Of a stretch of 64,000 nt of DNA, positions 1 to 13,000 are shown in pieces; positions within the stretch are counted from its first letter, which is position 1, and each line of letters opens with the position of its first letter. The notes under the pieces are model-generated. The model made no database searches and had not been told where the DNA came from. It worked only from the letters and a program-made list of their open reading frames with translations. Made by a program: the position numbers and the translations under genes. The stretch comes from Mytilus galloprovincialis (lineage: Eukaryota > Mollusca > Bivalvia > Mytilida > Mytilidae). The DNA is taken from the NCBI RefSeq assembly GCF_965363235.1, contig NC_134849.1, positions 47,934,122-47,998,121 of the forward strand, read 5' to 3'.

Positions 1-712
1 GAAAATTGTATTCAAAGTTATGATCTATCAACAAACATGGTCGCCATTGCTAAAAATAGAACATAGGGGTCAAATGCAGTTTTTGGCTTATAACTCAAAA
101 ACCAAAGCATTTAGAGCAAATCTGACATTGGGTAATATTGTTTATCAGGTCAAGATCTATCTGCCCTGAAATTTTCAGATGAATCAGACAACCTGTTGTT
201 GGGTTGCTGCCCCTGAATTGGTAATTTTAAGAAAATTTTGCTGTTTTTGTTTATTATCTTGAATATAATTATAGATAGAAATAAACTGTAAACAGCAATA
301 ATGTTCAGCAAAGTAAGATCTTCAATTAAGTCAATTGACCAAAATTGTCAATTGACCACTTAAGGAGTTATTGCCCTTTAAAGACTTTTTTCACAATTTG
401 TTCATCATGTTGACTTACTTTAAAAAATCTTCTCCTTTGAAACTGCTGTATCAATTTCAGCCAAACTTAGGCTAAATGAGTTTCCGAGTATCTAGTATAA
501 ATTTTATATTTTATTTCCTTGTATGTCAAGAAACATAGCTCCTATGGCTAAAATAGAACATAGGAGAAAATGATTATTTTTTTTGGCTTTTGAAGAAAAT
601 AGGACAATCCAAAAAACATTTAAATAAATTGAAAAGCCAAAATAATCATTGATGAGAGATTTAACCAAAAGAATTAAGGTGAGCGATTTAGGCTCTTGAG
701 AGCCTCTTGTTA
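1..712. repeat. Dispersed bivalve-type repeat
   Basis: No gene is visible here. The text has two related parts: a phrase about 'tagaacatagg' occurs near 55 and again near 552, each followed by 'ttttggctt'. The block ends at 'gagcctcttgtt'. I recognise it from memory as an interspersed element common in mussel genomic and 3'UTR sequence. Exact borders and family name are not known to me. Confidence 0.55.
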
Positions 713-945
713 ATTTTAGTTTCTTGTGTATAATATCAGAGTTTAGTATGACGTCTATTATCACTGGACTTGTATACATATTTTTAAGGGGCCAGCTGAA
801 GGACGCCTACGGGTGCGGGTGTTTCTGGCTGCATTGAAGGCCCATTGGTGGCCTTCGGCTGTTGTCTGCCCTGTGGTCGGGTTGTTGTCGCTTTGACACA
901 TTCCCCATTTCCTTTCTCAATTTTATCTCAAAATCAGTCTTCATT
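713..945 (+). repeat. Short dispersed repeat, 'ggggccagctgaagg' family
   Basis: This block runs from 'tagtttcttgtg' to 'cctttctcaatt'. A diverged copy lies at 14786-14935: both share 'gtttagtatgacgt', 'aggggccag', 'gccttcggctg' and 'gggcgggttgt/ggtcgggttgt' in the same order. The two copies in the same orientation show that it is a dispersed repeat and not a gene. No open frame of note. Confidence 0.65.
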
Positions 946-1049
946 CTTCTAGCTTTAGGACATTTAGGTTTACGTCTTTTGAGTCATGGTGGCTAGATAA
1001 AAAGGTCTTTGGAGGGGGGAAAGGTAGGTCTTCACTTTGTATCCCTTAT

Positions 1050-1330
1050 CTTAATGCCCTATTTATGGGCATTATGTTTTCTGGTCTGTGCGTCAGTTCG
1101 TCCATCCGTCCTGATTCAGTTAAAGTTTTTGGTCAAGTAGTTTTTGAAGAAGTTGAAGTCCAATCAACTTGAAATTTGGTACACATGTTCCCTAGGATAT
1201 CATCTTTCTAATTTTAATGCCAAATTAGAGATTTTCCTCATTTTCATGATCCATTGAACATAGAAAATGATAGTGCAGATTGGGCATCAATGTACTAGGG
1301 ATACATTGTTGTTAAAGGCCATTTTTGTCT
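1050..1330 (+). repeat. Dispersed repeat, 'ggtcaagtagttttt' family
   Basis: Shares 'aagttgaagtccaatcaactt', 'cacatgttccct', 'atctttctaattttaatgcc' and 'atagaaaatgatagtgc' with two head-to-tail copies at 26255-26660. It is non-coding and lies just 5' of the first visible ECHDC3-like exon, in what should be an intron of that gene. Confidence 0.65.
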
Positions 1331-1550
1331 TTTCTCAAGTTAATTTGCCAATTAATAAGCACAAGAATCATACAAATGAAAGAAATTAAGGCTGATTAGC
1401 TCATCATTAGTATACCAAAAGAAAAAAACCCCAGATATTGGCTATTTCAAGATTAAAAAACAAAGCACACAGAAACGCCGCAAAAATTGTACCCCTTACA
1501 ATCTGGTTGCACACTAAATTCCCTATGGAGATTTTCAAAAGTTGGCAGGT

Positions 1551-1637
1551 CTGTTATTGTAGATTAAATGTTGGCTTATTTTGCTTTGAACCAATTATTT
1601 ATATTATTGTAGAGTAAATGTTGGTTTATTTTGTTCT
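1551..1637 (+). repeat. Tandem duplication of splice acceptor plus exon start
   Basis: A unit of 'ttattgtag' followed by about 27 bases ending in 'ttattttg' occurs at about 1553 and again 50 bases later at about 1603, with 24 of 27 bases equal after the AG. The second copy is the real 3' splice site and exon start of the ECHDC3-like gene. Using the upstream copy would add about 17 codons and then meet an in-frame TAA at 1615-1617. Confidence 0.7.
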
Positions 1638-4600
1638 ACACCTGCAGTAGCAGTTGGAAGGGCTGTACCAAGAAAGGTTGCTATGGAAATGTTATTTACT
1701 GGCCATCCTATATCAGCTCAAGGTAAAACATATATTCTTTGATTATAAAAATTACAATTGCAAATTTAAAAAGGCCAGTGTGAGCTTTTGCCATCACTAT
1801 ATATATGTCTGTTGTCTGTCGTTTGTCATCTGTCATCCTTTAACATTTACAAAAATCATCATCTCTGAAACCACTGGCTAAAATTAAATCAAACTTTTCA
1901 ATAGTTATTCTTATCTTGAAAATGATGGTGTATTGAAAAAAGACAACCTGTAGTAGATAGAAACTATTACAAAAAAAGTTTACTAGCAACACAATAAAAA
2001 AAAAAAGAATTTTAATCATGAATATATTTTATTCTTATATTAAAGGCATTTTTGTAGATACACAATGATACAGGTTGGCTACAAAGTATCTTTAGAGTCT
2101 ATAGTTTTCAGCAATCAAGTAAACTTTCTTCAAAATTCATGAAAGATGGGTATGCATTTTGTGTAATCATCTCCTCGTACAGTTTTCAAACCAGATCTCT
2201 GAAGCTACAAAGGAAGATTACACATATGTTGAAGTTATGTACCTGATATTAAGGAATTGTTAGAGAAATTTACATTTCATACTTTAAACATTTAAATGAT
2301 CAGTATAAAACATTCTCCATTGTTTAAGAAACAGTCTCGGCAACCCAACCATTTTAGTCAGATCTATTTTTATTTTTGATTTTCTGATTATTTTATATTT
2401 CAGATGCATTGTTGCATGGTCTAGTGAGTAAAGTTGTACCAGAAGATAAATTGGAAGAAGAGGTACATTTTGTAACACAGTTAAAGAAAACACTTAACAA
2501 AGTTAATGAAAAAAAAAAGATAGATTTGAAGATGATGACCAAAGGGAAGTAACTCTTACCCAATTCACATCAATCTTAAACATGTTGATATATTTAATAA
2601 CTAATTTGCAGTTTTATAGAAATTTAGGCCACTTACTAAAGATGTTTTGCTAATTCTGTTTAAATGCAACTTTAACTGGTAAATCCTGTTGAAATTCAAA
2701 TTCCTCCCATAAAAAAGGATCTCCAAATGATTTTTGAAAAACCTATTTGAAAATAATATTTTAGCTCATCACAGTGCACGTTACGATTAGCTAGAGTTTG
2801 TTATATTTTATGGAAGATGTTTGAAATTATAAGGATTTAATACTTTATTCTATTGTTTTTTATTATACAAAAACAGATGTCTGTGTTGCCTGAATGTAAG
2901 ATATGTTACTGTGTTAAAGATTTGTTTTAGACAGGTCTGATGGGTGCTTTGGTGTAAGCTTATGTTTTGATTATTTTTAAGACAATGAAGATAGCAGAAA
3001 GAATATGTGAGTCCAGTAGAAGTGTTATAGCCCTTGGTAAAGCTACATTTTATGCACAAATGAATTTAGAAAGAAAAGAAGCATACAAGTAAGTATGTGA
3101 ATGATAGCTAATAAATAATACAGTTGTTAGCAAGAGTTCTTTTCTTTTCTTTGATGCAAATAATGACAAATTAGTATTCCTGTACCTTTGCAGATGATCA
3201 TGAAGAGCCTTCAATGTGATTTCAAAATTCCAGATATATAAGGGTTAGCTATTGTCCCACAGTTATAAATAACTTCTATTTAATTTTCATTTGTTCTGAT
3301 ATTAATCTTTTATTAAGTATATTAAGGTTTTACCATATTTAAAGAAATTCATTCAAACAAAAAAATATAATCCACTGGTAAAAATGTAAGAATCTATATT
3401 TATACATCATTGTACATGAAAACCTTCTATCTTCTCTTTTTTTTATATAATAAAAATAATGTCATATATAGTTCTTTGCACAAACAAGTGTAACTGTAGT
3501 AACTGGTTATAAATTATTCATTTATTTATTTTTATACGACTAAAAATTTTAAAAAAATTGGTCGTATATTGGTATCACGTCGTCGTCCTAAGACGGATGG
3601 TTTCTGGATGATAACTTTAGTATAAGTGAATAGACATCAATAAAATTTTAACATAAGGTTTATAACCACTAAAGGAAGGTTGGGATTGATTTTTGGGGTT
3701 TTAGTCAAAACAGTTTAGGAACAAGGGCCCAAAAGGGGTCAAAATAGGTATTTTTCTAGTTTTGAGACAATAACTTGTGTGTAAGTGTTTGGATCTTTCT
3801 GAAATTGTACCACAAGGTTCCATTCCAAAATAAGAAGGTTGAGATTGATTTCAGGGTTATGGCCCAAACAGTTTAGGAATTAGGGGCCAAAAAGGGACCA
3901 AAACAATACTTTTCTAATACTTTGTATAAATTGCTTATTTCTTGACCGATTTCAATGGGGTTTTATTCTTGAATTCTTGAGGTCCTTTTGATATGCCAAA
4001 TCTAACTGTGTATTTAGATTTTTAATTTTTGGGCCCGTTTTCAAATTGGTCTACATTATGGTCCAAAGGGTCCAAAATAAAACTTATAAAAAAAGACACA
4101 GAAATTAACAACTATAGGCCACCGTACGGCCTTCAACAATGAGCAAAGCCCATACCACATAGTTAGCTATAAGAGGCCCCAAACTGACAATGTAAAACAA
4201 TTCAAATGAGAAAACTAACGCCTTTATTTATATACAAAAATGAACGAAAAACAAATATGTAACACATAAACAAACGACAACCACTGAATTACAGGCTCCT
4301 GACTTGGGACAGTGAGATTTTAACAAAAATTGAATTCTTGGGGTTCATTGATATGCTGAATCTTAACATGTATTACGATTTTTGATTATGGACCCAGTTT
4401 TCAAGTTGGTCCAAATTGGGGTCCAAAACTTAACTTTGTTTGATTTCAACAAATATGAATGTATGGTTCTTTGGTATGCTAAATCTAATCATGTATTTAG
4501 ATTTTTGATTTCTGGGCCCTGTTATCAAATTAAACTTTGTTTGATTTCATCAAAAATTGAATACTTTAGATTCTTTGATATGCTGAATCAATCCATGTCC

Positions 4601-5888
4601 ATGTATTTAGATTTTGGATATTGGACCATAATAGATAAATTAAATTTGTTTAAGTTCATTCTGTGTCAGAAACCTTTGCTGTGTCAACTATTTAATCACA
4701 ATCCAAATTCAGAGCTGTATCAAGCTTGAATGTTGTGTCCATACTTGGCCCAACTGTTCAGGGTTCAGCCTCTGCGGTCATATAAAGCTGTGCCTTACGA
4801 AGCATCTGGTTTGAAAAATAACGTAATGTGCTTTGTCAAAAATATTTTCTTTATATCATGCATTGGTTATTAAGTGTAAGTAGCAGATACCTTTTATAAC
4901 ACATCACACAGTACATTTATATATGAAATTATAAAGTTCTGGATTTTAATATGGAAATTAACAGAATGCTAGTAGTACAGTTTATGTTATTGAGATGCAA
5001 ATCTATAAACATTAAAAATTGATTTGCTGGCACAAATAAATATGGAAAACAAGTTCTCTCTTGTTGTGAAACTTTAATCTCTGGTTAGTCATCATTATGG
5101 AGTTATTATGCAGCTTCTAAGATTTGCACCTATCCATTAATAAAGTTTGCTTTAATAAAAGGTAATAATAATAGGTAATAATAATACAAAAAATGTTCCT
5201 TGTTAGAACTCTGGATAAAGGAAAATTTGCCTGCTAGTTGAATTGTTTACATTTTTTACAGTTGTTAAGATTATAAACATGATTGTCTCCCATTGCACAG
5301 TTACAAAAACACATTTTTTTGTTTAAATAATTGTCTAGATCAACAGCCATGTATGCCATTGATATCTGATAAATAGTATTCCAGTTGAAAGGTTATAAAT
5401 TGACAGTTCAGTTATATCTTGTACACTCAAAAAATAAGAATGCTTAAAATTTAAATCATGTGATTAATTTAGTTGAAAACCTGTTGTTACTGTATAAATT
5501 GCATTTCATTTCCAAAATAGATTTTGGTTGGTTCTAGTATTCTTTTCTGCATATGTAGCTTTGCCCCTAGAATAACTCTTACTTTAAAAAGAAGCTTGTA
5601 TTACTGGAGTTCTCTTTAGCATATATATATGGTGATGACCAAATTGATAGAGACATGATTTTTTAAATACTAAATACTTTAAAAGTGTCAGATGGTAATT
5701 GATACGGTGAGATTTTCAACATCAATTTTACTAAAAGGTATGTTTTAAAGTTGTTATGTATATTTTTCAGACTGACTTCCCAAGTAATGGTGGAGAATTT
5801 ATCTATCAGTGATGGACAGGAAGGAATTAAGTCATTTATTGAAAAGAAAAAGCCAGTCTGGTCTCACAATACAAACAAAGTACATTAA
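1613..5888 (+). CDS. ECHDC3: Enoyl-CoA hydratase domain-containing protein 3-like, last four exons (5' partial)
   Basis: Coding exons are 1613-1722, 2404-2462, 2982-3088 and 5771-5888, all with GT-AG introns and matching phases. They give 130 residues plus a stop at 5886-5888. Diagnostic segments are [44 protein letters not shown] and the C-terminal [19 protein letters not shown], which fit the crotonase-fold protein ECHDC3. That family is thought to be mitochondrial and its exact reaction is poorly defined. The N-terminal crotonase core and transit peptide lie upstream of the window. The exon at 1613 begins with the third base of a split codon, so an exon upstream of the window is required. 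Intron 3 (2.7 kb) is filled with dispersed repeats. Single-exon open frames overlapping these exons are only partial. Confidence 0.85.
3535..4095 (+). repeat. Dispersed repeat, 'ggtcgtatattg' family (intronic)
   Basis: Starts at 'tacgactaaaaa' and 'ggtcgtatattgg'. It contains repeating sub-blocks such as 'gaaggttgggattgattt', 'cagtttaggaa' and 'gggccaaaa' in two rounds about 170 bases apart. It lies in intron 3 of the ECHDC3-like gene. I recall the family from mussel DNA. No coding potential. Confidence 0.6.
4098..4310 (-). repeat. Dispersed repeat, 'caccgtacggccttcaac' family
   Basis: Key words in order: 'ccaccgtacggccttcaac', 'atgagcaaagcc', 'gctataagaggcccc', 'aaaatgaacgaaaaac', 'aaacgacaaccactg', 'ctcctgacttggga'. 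Related copies occur at 15040-15265, 33470-33965, 42360-42545 (opposite orientation), 47975-48220, 52465-52960 and 63160-63430. The strand is given arbitrarily relative to the 42360 copy. It is the commonest repeat in the window. Confidence 0.7.
4311..4790 (+). repeat. Continuation of the 'tttgggccc' intronic repeat
   Basis: Three degenerate rounds of 'tgaatcttaacatgtattacgatttttgattatgg'-like text (each about 110-130 bases) follow one another, e.g. at 4355, 4480 and 4580. The 115-residue open frame across it is a by-product of the repeat and not a gene. Confidence 0.5.
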
Positions 5889-5925
5889 AGTGAATACCAA
5901 TAAGAAATCTTAGGGATCATCATCA

Positions 5926-5931
5926 AATAAA
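5926..5931 (+). promoter_or_regulatory. Polyadenylation signal AATAAA of the ECHDC3-like gene
   Basis: This is the first AATAAA after the stop codon, 38 bases downstream. Further AATAAA motifs at 6307 and 6448 could give longer 3' ends. Which is used cannot be told from sequence. Confidence 0.45.
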
Positions 5932-7125
5932 ACATGAACTGAATCAAATTAATCATCAATAGCATTATTTTGTTTCTGTTTTATGGTTTGAAAACATTGT
6001 ACTATTGAATTCCTAATGCTTTTGACACACATTATTCATAATGTTTGTTTTCTAGTCATCGTTTGACACATAACATCATACTTACAGGAAGTTATTCTGC
6101 ATTACTTATTTAAAACTCTTTATTAACATCTTTTATGATTTACCTATAGGGTACTTGTACTTGTAAACCAGAAAAACTGTTGAATCAGTTTGACAAAACT
6201 TATCCCCAAAATTATTAGGAAACCTGTTGATTTAGATTGTTCATTTAGAAATGAGAATTTAATGAAAAAGCATACACTTTTTAATCAAATTTTGTTTTTC
6301 CTTTACAATAAAGGACAAGTATTCATCTTTTAAAATTTTCATGCTATACTATACTTTGGATATTTTATTGATGTAAAACATGCTTATTTGTGTGTAAAAC
6401 ACTGTAAAAATCTGTTACAATATCAAGTTTGTTATCAATTGACCATAAATAAACCTGAGAAATATGTTTTGATAATTGAATAGTAAAGAAGTTATGACAA
6501 TTATTGCATAAATGTTTATTAATTATTTATAAAGTAAGAAAAAATGTTGTTTATAAAATTATTGATGTTTAATATATTTTTTTATTCAAGTACAGCTTGA
6601 TTTTTGAGTGTATAATTATATGATTAAGATAGAAACTTTTTTTAGTAATTTTAGCATATTTTATTATAGTTTGTAATTTGTGATATACATAATAATTTTA
6701 TGATAAAAATCATTGAAAAATCAAATTTTAGTTTGTTTCACATTAAGAACCTAGAAATTTTACCTCAACAGTGGTTGAAAAAAGAATTTAGGGACTTTTT
6801 TTAATGAAATTAGTCAAAAAAAAAAAGGTCTTTTCTTGCTTCAATATCAGACATGCTAACTTGGTATGGAAAAAAGGAATAAGAATACTTGGTTCATTCA
6901 TATTTTGTTTTTGCTGATGGTCTCATTTTTCTATATTATTGCCCTTGACCTCTTTTTCATGCTCAGTGAGTACTTAAAACAAATTGTTTCTTTCACATGG
7001 TTTTGTCTGTAATTACAATTAACATTTTAGTACATAGTCATTTCAAGGTGGTTAAGTTTGTTTCTGAGATATTATCAATAGGTCAACTTTTATTGAATGA
7101 TGTATGGAATGATTGTGAATAACTT
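5932..7125. other. 3'UTR/intergenic, no gene seen
   Basis: AT-rich sequence with several more AATAAA motifs, probably 3'UTR grading into spacer. I see no exon-like conserved coding phase on either strand. Confidence 0.5.
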
Positions 7126-7600
7126 AAACTCATTATAGATACCAGGATTAAAATTTTGTATTTGCGCCAGAAGTGTGTTTTTTCTAAAAAAAAAAAAAAA
7201 AAAGACTCATCAGTGATGCTTAAATCTAAAAAAAAGTAAAAGGGCCAAATAAAGTACGATGTTGAAGAGCATTGAGGATAAAAAATTCCTAAAAGTTTTG
7301 CCAAATACAGCTGAGGTAATCTATTCCTGAGGAAGAAAAGCCTTAGAATTAAAAAAAATCTTAGTTTTGTAAACAGTAAATTTATAATTATGACCATATC
7401 ATTGATAATTCATGTCAACACAGAAGTGCTGACTACTGACCCTTGGGGAATAAAAACTCTACTAGTAGTAGCATCTACCCAGTGGTTGTAAAATTAAATA
7501 AACTCATCATAGATATTAGGATTAAAATTTTATATTTGTGCCAGGCGTGTGTTTTGGCTAAAAAAAACACCCATCAGTGACGCTCGAATCATTAAAAAGG
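7126..7600 (+). repeat. Mussel-type dispersed repeat, 1.3 tandem units of about 374 bases
   Basis: Unit starts 'aaactcatcatagata', followed by 'gattaaaattt', 'gtatttgcgccag', 'gactcatcagtgatgct', 'gttgaagagcattgagga', 'gccaaatacagctgaggtaa' and 'cagtggttgtaaa'. A second start lies at 7500, giving a period of about 374 bases. Other copies: 56525-56890 (+), 32861-33314 (-), 35938-36165 (-), 41805-41895 (-). The 104-residue minus-strand open frame at 7083-7397 is repeat sequence. Confidence 0.75.
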
Positions 7601-8269
7601 TGTACAAGCCATGCAATCTGACAGTTTAAATTTATTTTAAATTATTTTTGTCTTGCATGCAGCCAATCATGGTAAGGTGTAACTACCGTTCTGAGAAGGC
7701 TGCCATGAACCCCATAAGAATGAACTTCAAAAATCAGTTGAAAAGGACTGAACTCATAAGATAGATACAAAGCATTAAAACACTAACAAAACACAAAAGA
7801 CACAAAGTACATATCTGAGTACTCACAGCTACTGAAATCTAGTCAAAAACTTATTAAAACATCATGTATCTAAGACTAAAAATACCAATGCATTTGGTCA
7901 TTAACAATCATTTAGAGACAAACATGACATTGTGTGATGCCAAAATATAGGTATCAACAGAGAGTTGGACTGTCAATGTATGTAAGTGTATACAATATTT
8001 TGTTTGGTTTTGATATATGGATGAAAAAACAAGTTGCTTCATTCAATACATGTTGGTTGATACTTCATTCAAGTAACAAATTTCTTGTAACGTATAAAGA
8101 TCTATAAATTTATTGGACATTTTGACAAAGTTACATGTACATATCCCTTTTATTTTCAAAAATAGGTCTAAAACAACTGATGCCTTGAATAAAATATTTG
8201 TAAATTTATTTAATATAATAGTTTACATGGTGGATGTTCATATTAGTTAAGGCTGTGAGTTTTAAAATT
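7601..8269. other. Intergenic, repeat remnants only
   Basis: Contains a phrase around 7720-7800 ('ttcaaaaatcagttgaaaagg') that looks like a dispersed-repeat remnant. No gene or RNA structure recognised. Confidence 0.4.
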
Positions 8270-8485
8270 TGGTGATTGGTCATGTACTCAAAAGAGGGGC
8301 AAAAGATATCAGACGGGTATTCAAACTCGTAAATAGAAAATAAACTGATAACACTTTTGCTAAAAAAGAAAAACAAACAATAATACACAAACAACAACAA
8401 AGTAAACTAAAGACTAAACAACCGGAACCCCACCAAAAACTTGGATCTCAGGTGCGCTGGAGGTACAGGACTACATGGTTGTAAA
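8270..8485. repeat. Dispersed repeat, 'ggtcatgtactcaaaagaggg' type
   Basis: Words 'ctcaaaagaggggcaaaaga', 'aaataaactgataac', 'actaaagactaaacaac' and 'ggaaccccaccaaaaac' in this order match a mussel dispersed repeat I recall. Only one copy is present in the window, so the call rests on memory. Confidence 0.45.
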
Positions 8486-9994
8486 TATGTCAGTTTCAGT
8501 TTCTGTCATTTGAGATGTTACCAACGTGGATCCCGAACAATTTTACCAATTTAACTATAATGGGTGTCATTTATAGGAGAATAAGATTAATGGACATACG
8601 AAAAGTCAATTTTGCATCTATTTTGGGTGATGCAAGAAGGACAAATATTTGCACTGCATATGGTTCAATTAGATTCCACAGGAAGTTTCTATATAGTGTT
8701 GATGAAGAGCCTAGCAAAACTGGATACACAATATTTCTTATATTATCCTCTTGATTACTGCGTAAACAAGCATAATTCTTAGGGTATGTACCATATTCAC
8801 ATTCAATATAATTTATTCACTGTATATATACCGAGACTCATTAAAATTTTTAATATTATTTTGAAATACGATATCATTTGCAACAGCAATGAAATTTATT
8901 ATTTACATATACTATTAAAATCATTGATAACAGTAATTGATAAAGCTAAAATGTTTTTAAAAATATTTAACTTCAAAATTATAATGAAGAATATTGATTA
9001 ATTGAGTAGACTCGACTAAATATTATATCACCACAAAGGAAATTTAAAGTGACGTTCAACAGGATGATATATGATGAGCAATGTGGATTTTCATTTAATT
9101 TTCTTATTCTGTTCATAAAAAGGTATGGTTGAACATGACGCATATCCTTTTTGGAAACAAATAATTACAATTTCAAAGTCAAGAGTAACGAAAAACATTA
9201 TTTACATCTGAAATATAATACTAAGAAAATGTTGTGCTTTGTCATTGTAATAAGCATTAAGGAAGTGGTATCTCACATAAAAACGATGATTGATTATTTT
9301 AAGTCTTGCTTTTATTTGAAGCATATTCCCCTGTTTATTTTATTTTCTGTTTGGTTGTAAGTGTGAATAGGACGGTGTTGACATGTACGATGTCTCATTA
9401 CCTTCATAATATGATTGCCTTAATTGATGATATAAAATTATTTAATTTTCATTTTAAAAAAGTAATTCAGCAACCTGTATAAGTACTCATACACGATTTG
9501 AATGTAAAAAGCGCATTTAACTATCATAACAAAAAATCTTTTCAGAGAGAAAAATAAAAAATATTTCTTATTAATTCATTTAAATAAATAAGTTTAGTAT
9601 ATATACATTTAATAATTACGTAAACAGCTATTTGCAAAGTGGGGAGTGACCTGACGATATGATGTTACGAGAAAAGCGGTCATGAATGAATTCATGTGAA
9701 TGATTTGAAATAATTTCGATTTATGTCATTCAAAGATATATATTATAAGCCTATTGAAGTGAATTTTGTAAGGGTCTGATGATAACAGTTATTAAATTTT
9801 ACATAATTATATTTATTTTGACATGTAAATAATGTATTTATGTCATCACAATCAAAACCGTTTAGACGAATCAAGATAGAGTCCATCCTACACCAGGCAG
9901 TATTTCGATACATATGGCGGAAATACTAGAAACATTGAAATAACTATTTAATTTTTAGTCTGAAAGCTAAGTAAACGATAGGAAATAAAGAATA
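8486..9994. other. Upstream region of the long cadherin-like gene
   Basis: No coding exon recognised. A TATATATA run near 9598 lies about 400 bases before the start codon and could be a core promoter element, but such runs are common in this AT-rich DNA. Short open frames at 8515-8754, 8786-9001 and 9151-9360 show no family features. Confidence 0.35.
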
Positions 9995-10072
9995 ATGATA
10001 ATATACTTTTATGGAATGAATACGGTTTGGTTGTTTGCATTTTCTGTTATAATTTTTCCAACAAACGGACTT
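9995..10072 (+). CDS. Exon 1: signal peptide of the long cadherin-like protein
   Basis: 26 codons ending in phase 0 before a GTAAGT donor. The hydrophobic run is WLFAFSVIIFP, and the next exon opens the first repeat with PEITNLP. This is the same layout as the paralogue (41325-41390) and the orphan exon at 55696: signal peptide alone in a first exon with a phase 0 end. An A at -3 supports the first ATG. Confidence 0.75.
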
Positions 10073-13000
10073 GTAAGTATTCAAACTTTTCGTTAAACTT
10101 TATAACATATAATGATTCAATATAATCAATTTATTTAAAATATATTTTAGAAACAATGACCACCATTTTTAGAAATATACTGTATTTTTAATAAATTTAA
10201 GAAAACTATTGGGAAAAGCAATACAAAATTAGTTTTTACATACAGCATGAATTTTTATAAATATATATTAATTAAATTAAGATATATGAATATCCTTTTC
10301 GCATTTCCACAGATTGCTTTATATATTTACACCACGAGCAAAACTTTCTATTTGTATGCAACTATATTAACCTTTGGCCGGGTATTAGTATGGAAAGGCG
10401 GGACAGAAAGATTGTACATATGATCACGTTGATGTGCAACGGGGATTTTTTTCTCATCGAAATCCATATGACTTCACAAAATAATTACACGTAGGTTGGA
10501 GGTGTTGTGCACTTGCTTATGGAAATATTTGAATATTTTGTTTTACATTTTCCAGCCAAATTCACAACCTTCGTCTAATTTCAATTACAGTTACATCGTT
10601 AACATTCTATATTCATTAGTCACAAATATTGCAACTCAGCCATTTGAGACTTTGACTCACTTTTAACTTTGACAATGAGTGAATCTGATTAGAATAAGGA
10701 TGAAAACTTTTTCATATTATTAAATTAACATCTTCTTATATCATTAGTAGTACCACAACGAAGGGGAAATACACTCATGCATTTACAATCTTACAATTGA
10801 TGACTTGAAATGTTCAAAAATTTTAATCAGAATATGGTGACCGGTATGACTATCATGATACATGTAACGTCAGGAGCAAGATATAGACAAATAAACACAA
10901 ACGGAATTTGGAGTTGTTGCGATAGTCTATGTTAGGTTCCAGATTCTATTTTATTTGATATACAGTCTGTTGTAGAAGATTTTACATATATTGACATAAA
11001 GAGGCTTTTTGGTGTTTTTTCTTTGCGTATCTTTTTCTTTAATTCGTTACATTTTATTTTATTTCGGAGGCGTATCTGTTTTTCTATATTATTGTCGAGT
11101 TTTCATTATGTTTGATCATGTTTGTTTTGTCAATGTATTTGCCATAACCAAAATTGGTTTTTGTATGTTTTGCAAATAAAGAATTATATTTCCTCGCTTT
11201 TGAACGGCGATGTTTCAACAGGTTCTTCTTTTTTTCTTTTATTGTTTACGCCTGCATTCAATATTTCTGCATTACTCCAATCTCTTTTCAACATAAAAAG
11301 ACTATGATTCTGCCTGTTTCCAGTAGAATTAAATCTTATTTCATTGTAATAAGTTTAGGTTTAAAATTACATAACATCACATGAAGCTTTTAATATAATT
11401 TTAGACTTAATATGTTGTACAGGAATCCTGGATTTCTTATAATTTCTTCCTAATTATACACCTTTCTCGCAATATTTTTATATTTTTTTATTCTAATTGA
11501 TAAACAGCCTGAGATTACAAATCTTCCGGCGACAATAAATATAATAGAGAGTAGAACAGCCTCCATTGCCACAGGGGACAGTCTGTTTACTTTGGCGGTA
11601 ACGGACAATGAAACCTTTACGTGTAATGTTCAGTCGACGACACCTGTTCCTACTGTACCAGCCTTCATCGTTAATGATGATGGCGGAAGTAAGTATCAAA
11701 AGTGACTGTTACAAAGTTGATACGTAATCATCATAACTCTAATGGCTGAATACATTTAAAATCACCATGAATAAAATGACTGAGAAGTAGGTTAGAAAGT
11801 GAATCACATGGTAATTAAATGTTTTCAGATTAAAGTATTTCCATGACTTAATCTAATTTTAGTTCATTTACTCCGGATTCTTTTCTATCACATACTAATA
11901 ACTGTAGACCGAGTGCACATACAATTTATATACATATAAAAAGAGCATTATGAAGTAGATTTTGCACACATATATACACTATAATTCCAGCTGAAAGTCT
12001 CATAGTCTGTTGAAAGTTTGACACACACGAAAGACGTAAACGAAGCGTCAAAATTACCTTTAATCTGCAAAGACATCTTTTTTAAGAGACTAGTATTTAA
12101 AATTTGACAGATTATATCATATTCTAAGTTAAGTTTGCAAAACGCAACTCATCTTTATAAAACGAAAAATAATATTAAACAAATGCATAAAATTTTATCA
12201 TTATTAAACTACACATTTATCCTTATTGTTTTGTTATATTTCCAGCGTTTAATTTCTATCTAGCCAAGAACCCAGGTTTTGAATATGACACAGTTGGTTT
12301 ATACGAAAACGTTATTGCATGCACTAACGCATTAAAACAAACGGCAACAGCAACACTTACCGTGGCTCTTACTTCTAACACACCTCCTACTTTCATTGTT
12401 TTACCTGCAACCAAGAGCTTACCTGAAATTTCTCCTATTGGAACTACAGTGAAAACTCTGACAGTAACAGACACAGATGATTTCACATGCATCATTACTT
12501 CTCAAACCCCCAATCTTGGGATATTCAGCATGGCATATGTCGGAACCAGTGAGTATTTTTCTAATATATGTTTTTATCTATTATAAATAGTAATTGGATT
12601 CACTCTAAGAAATCTAAATCGCACAAAGATGTTCCGTGAGTACTAGTATATTACTCTTTACAGAAAAGCATGATACCGGTATACCTTAAACGTACAAAAT
12701 AAAAAATCAAATATGCATCTTCATATGAAGACACACATGTTGTGTCAAACATTGTATAATAAGCCACATATTTTGTTTATTCTATAATCAAGCAGCCTAA
12801 TGAGATTTCATTACATTTCCAATTCTTAGATTATGAGATTCATTTAGTCAGCAGCTTAGACGCTTCAGCAAATTCTGCTCATACTTTGACCATAACATGC
12901 CAAGACGAGTGGGGATTTACAACAGAAACATTGTATGTAACGGTACTGGCCAACACACCACCCGCTTTTACAGGTTTGCCTGCTTCCGTGTCGGTGAATG

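Noticed and set aside
9592..9606. TATA box of the long cadherin-like gene
   Set aside because: Distance to the start codon is large and similar TATATA runs are found throughout, so I mention it only as a possibility.
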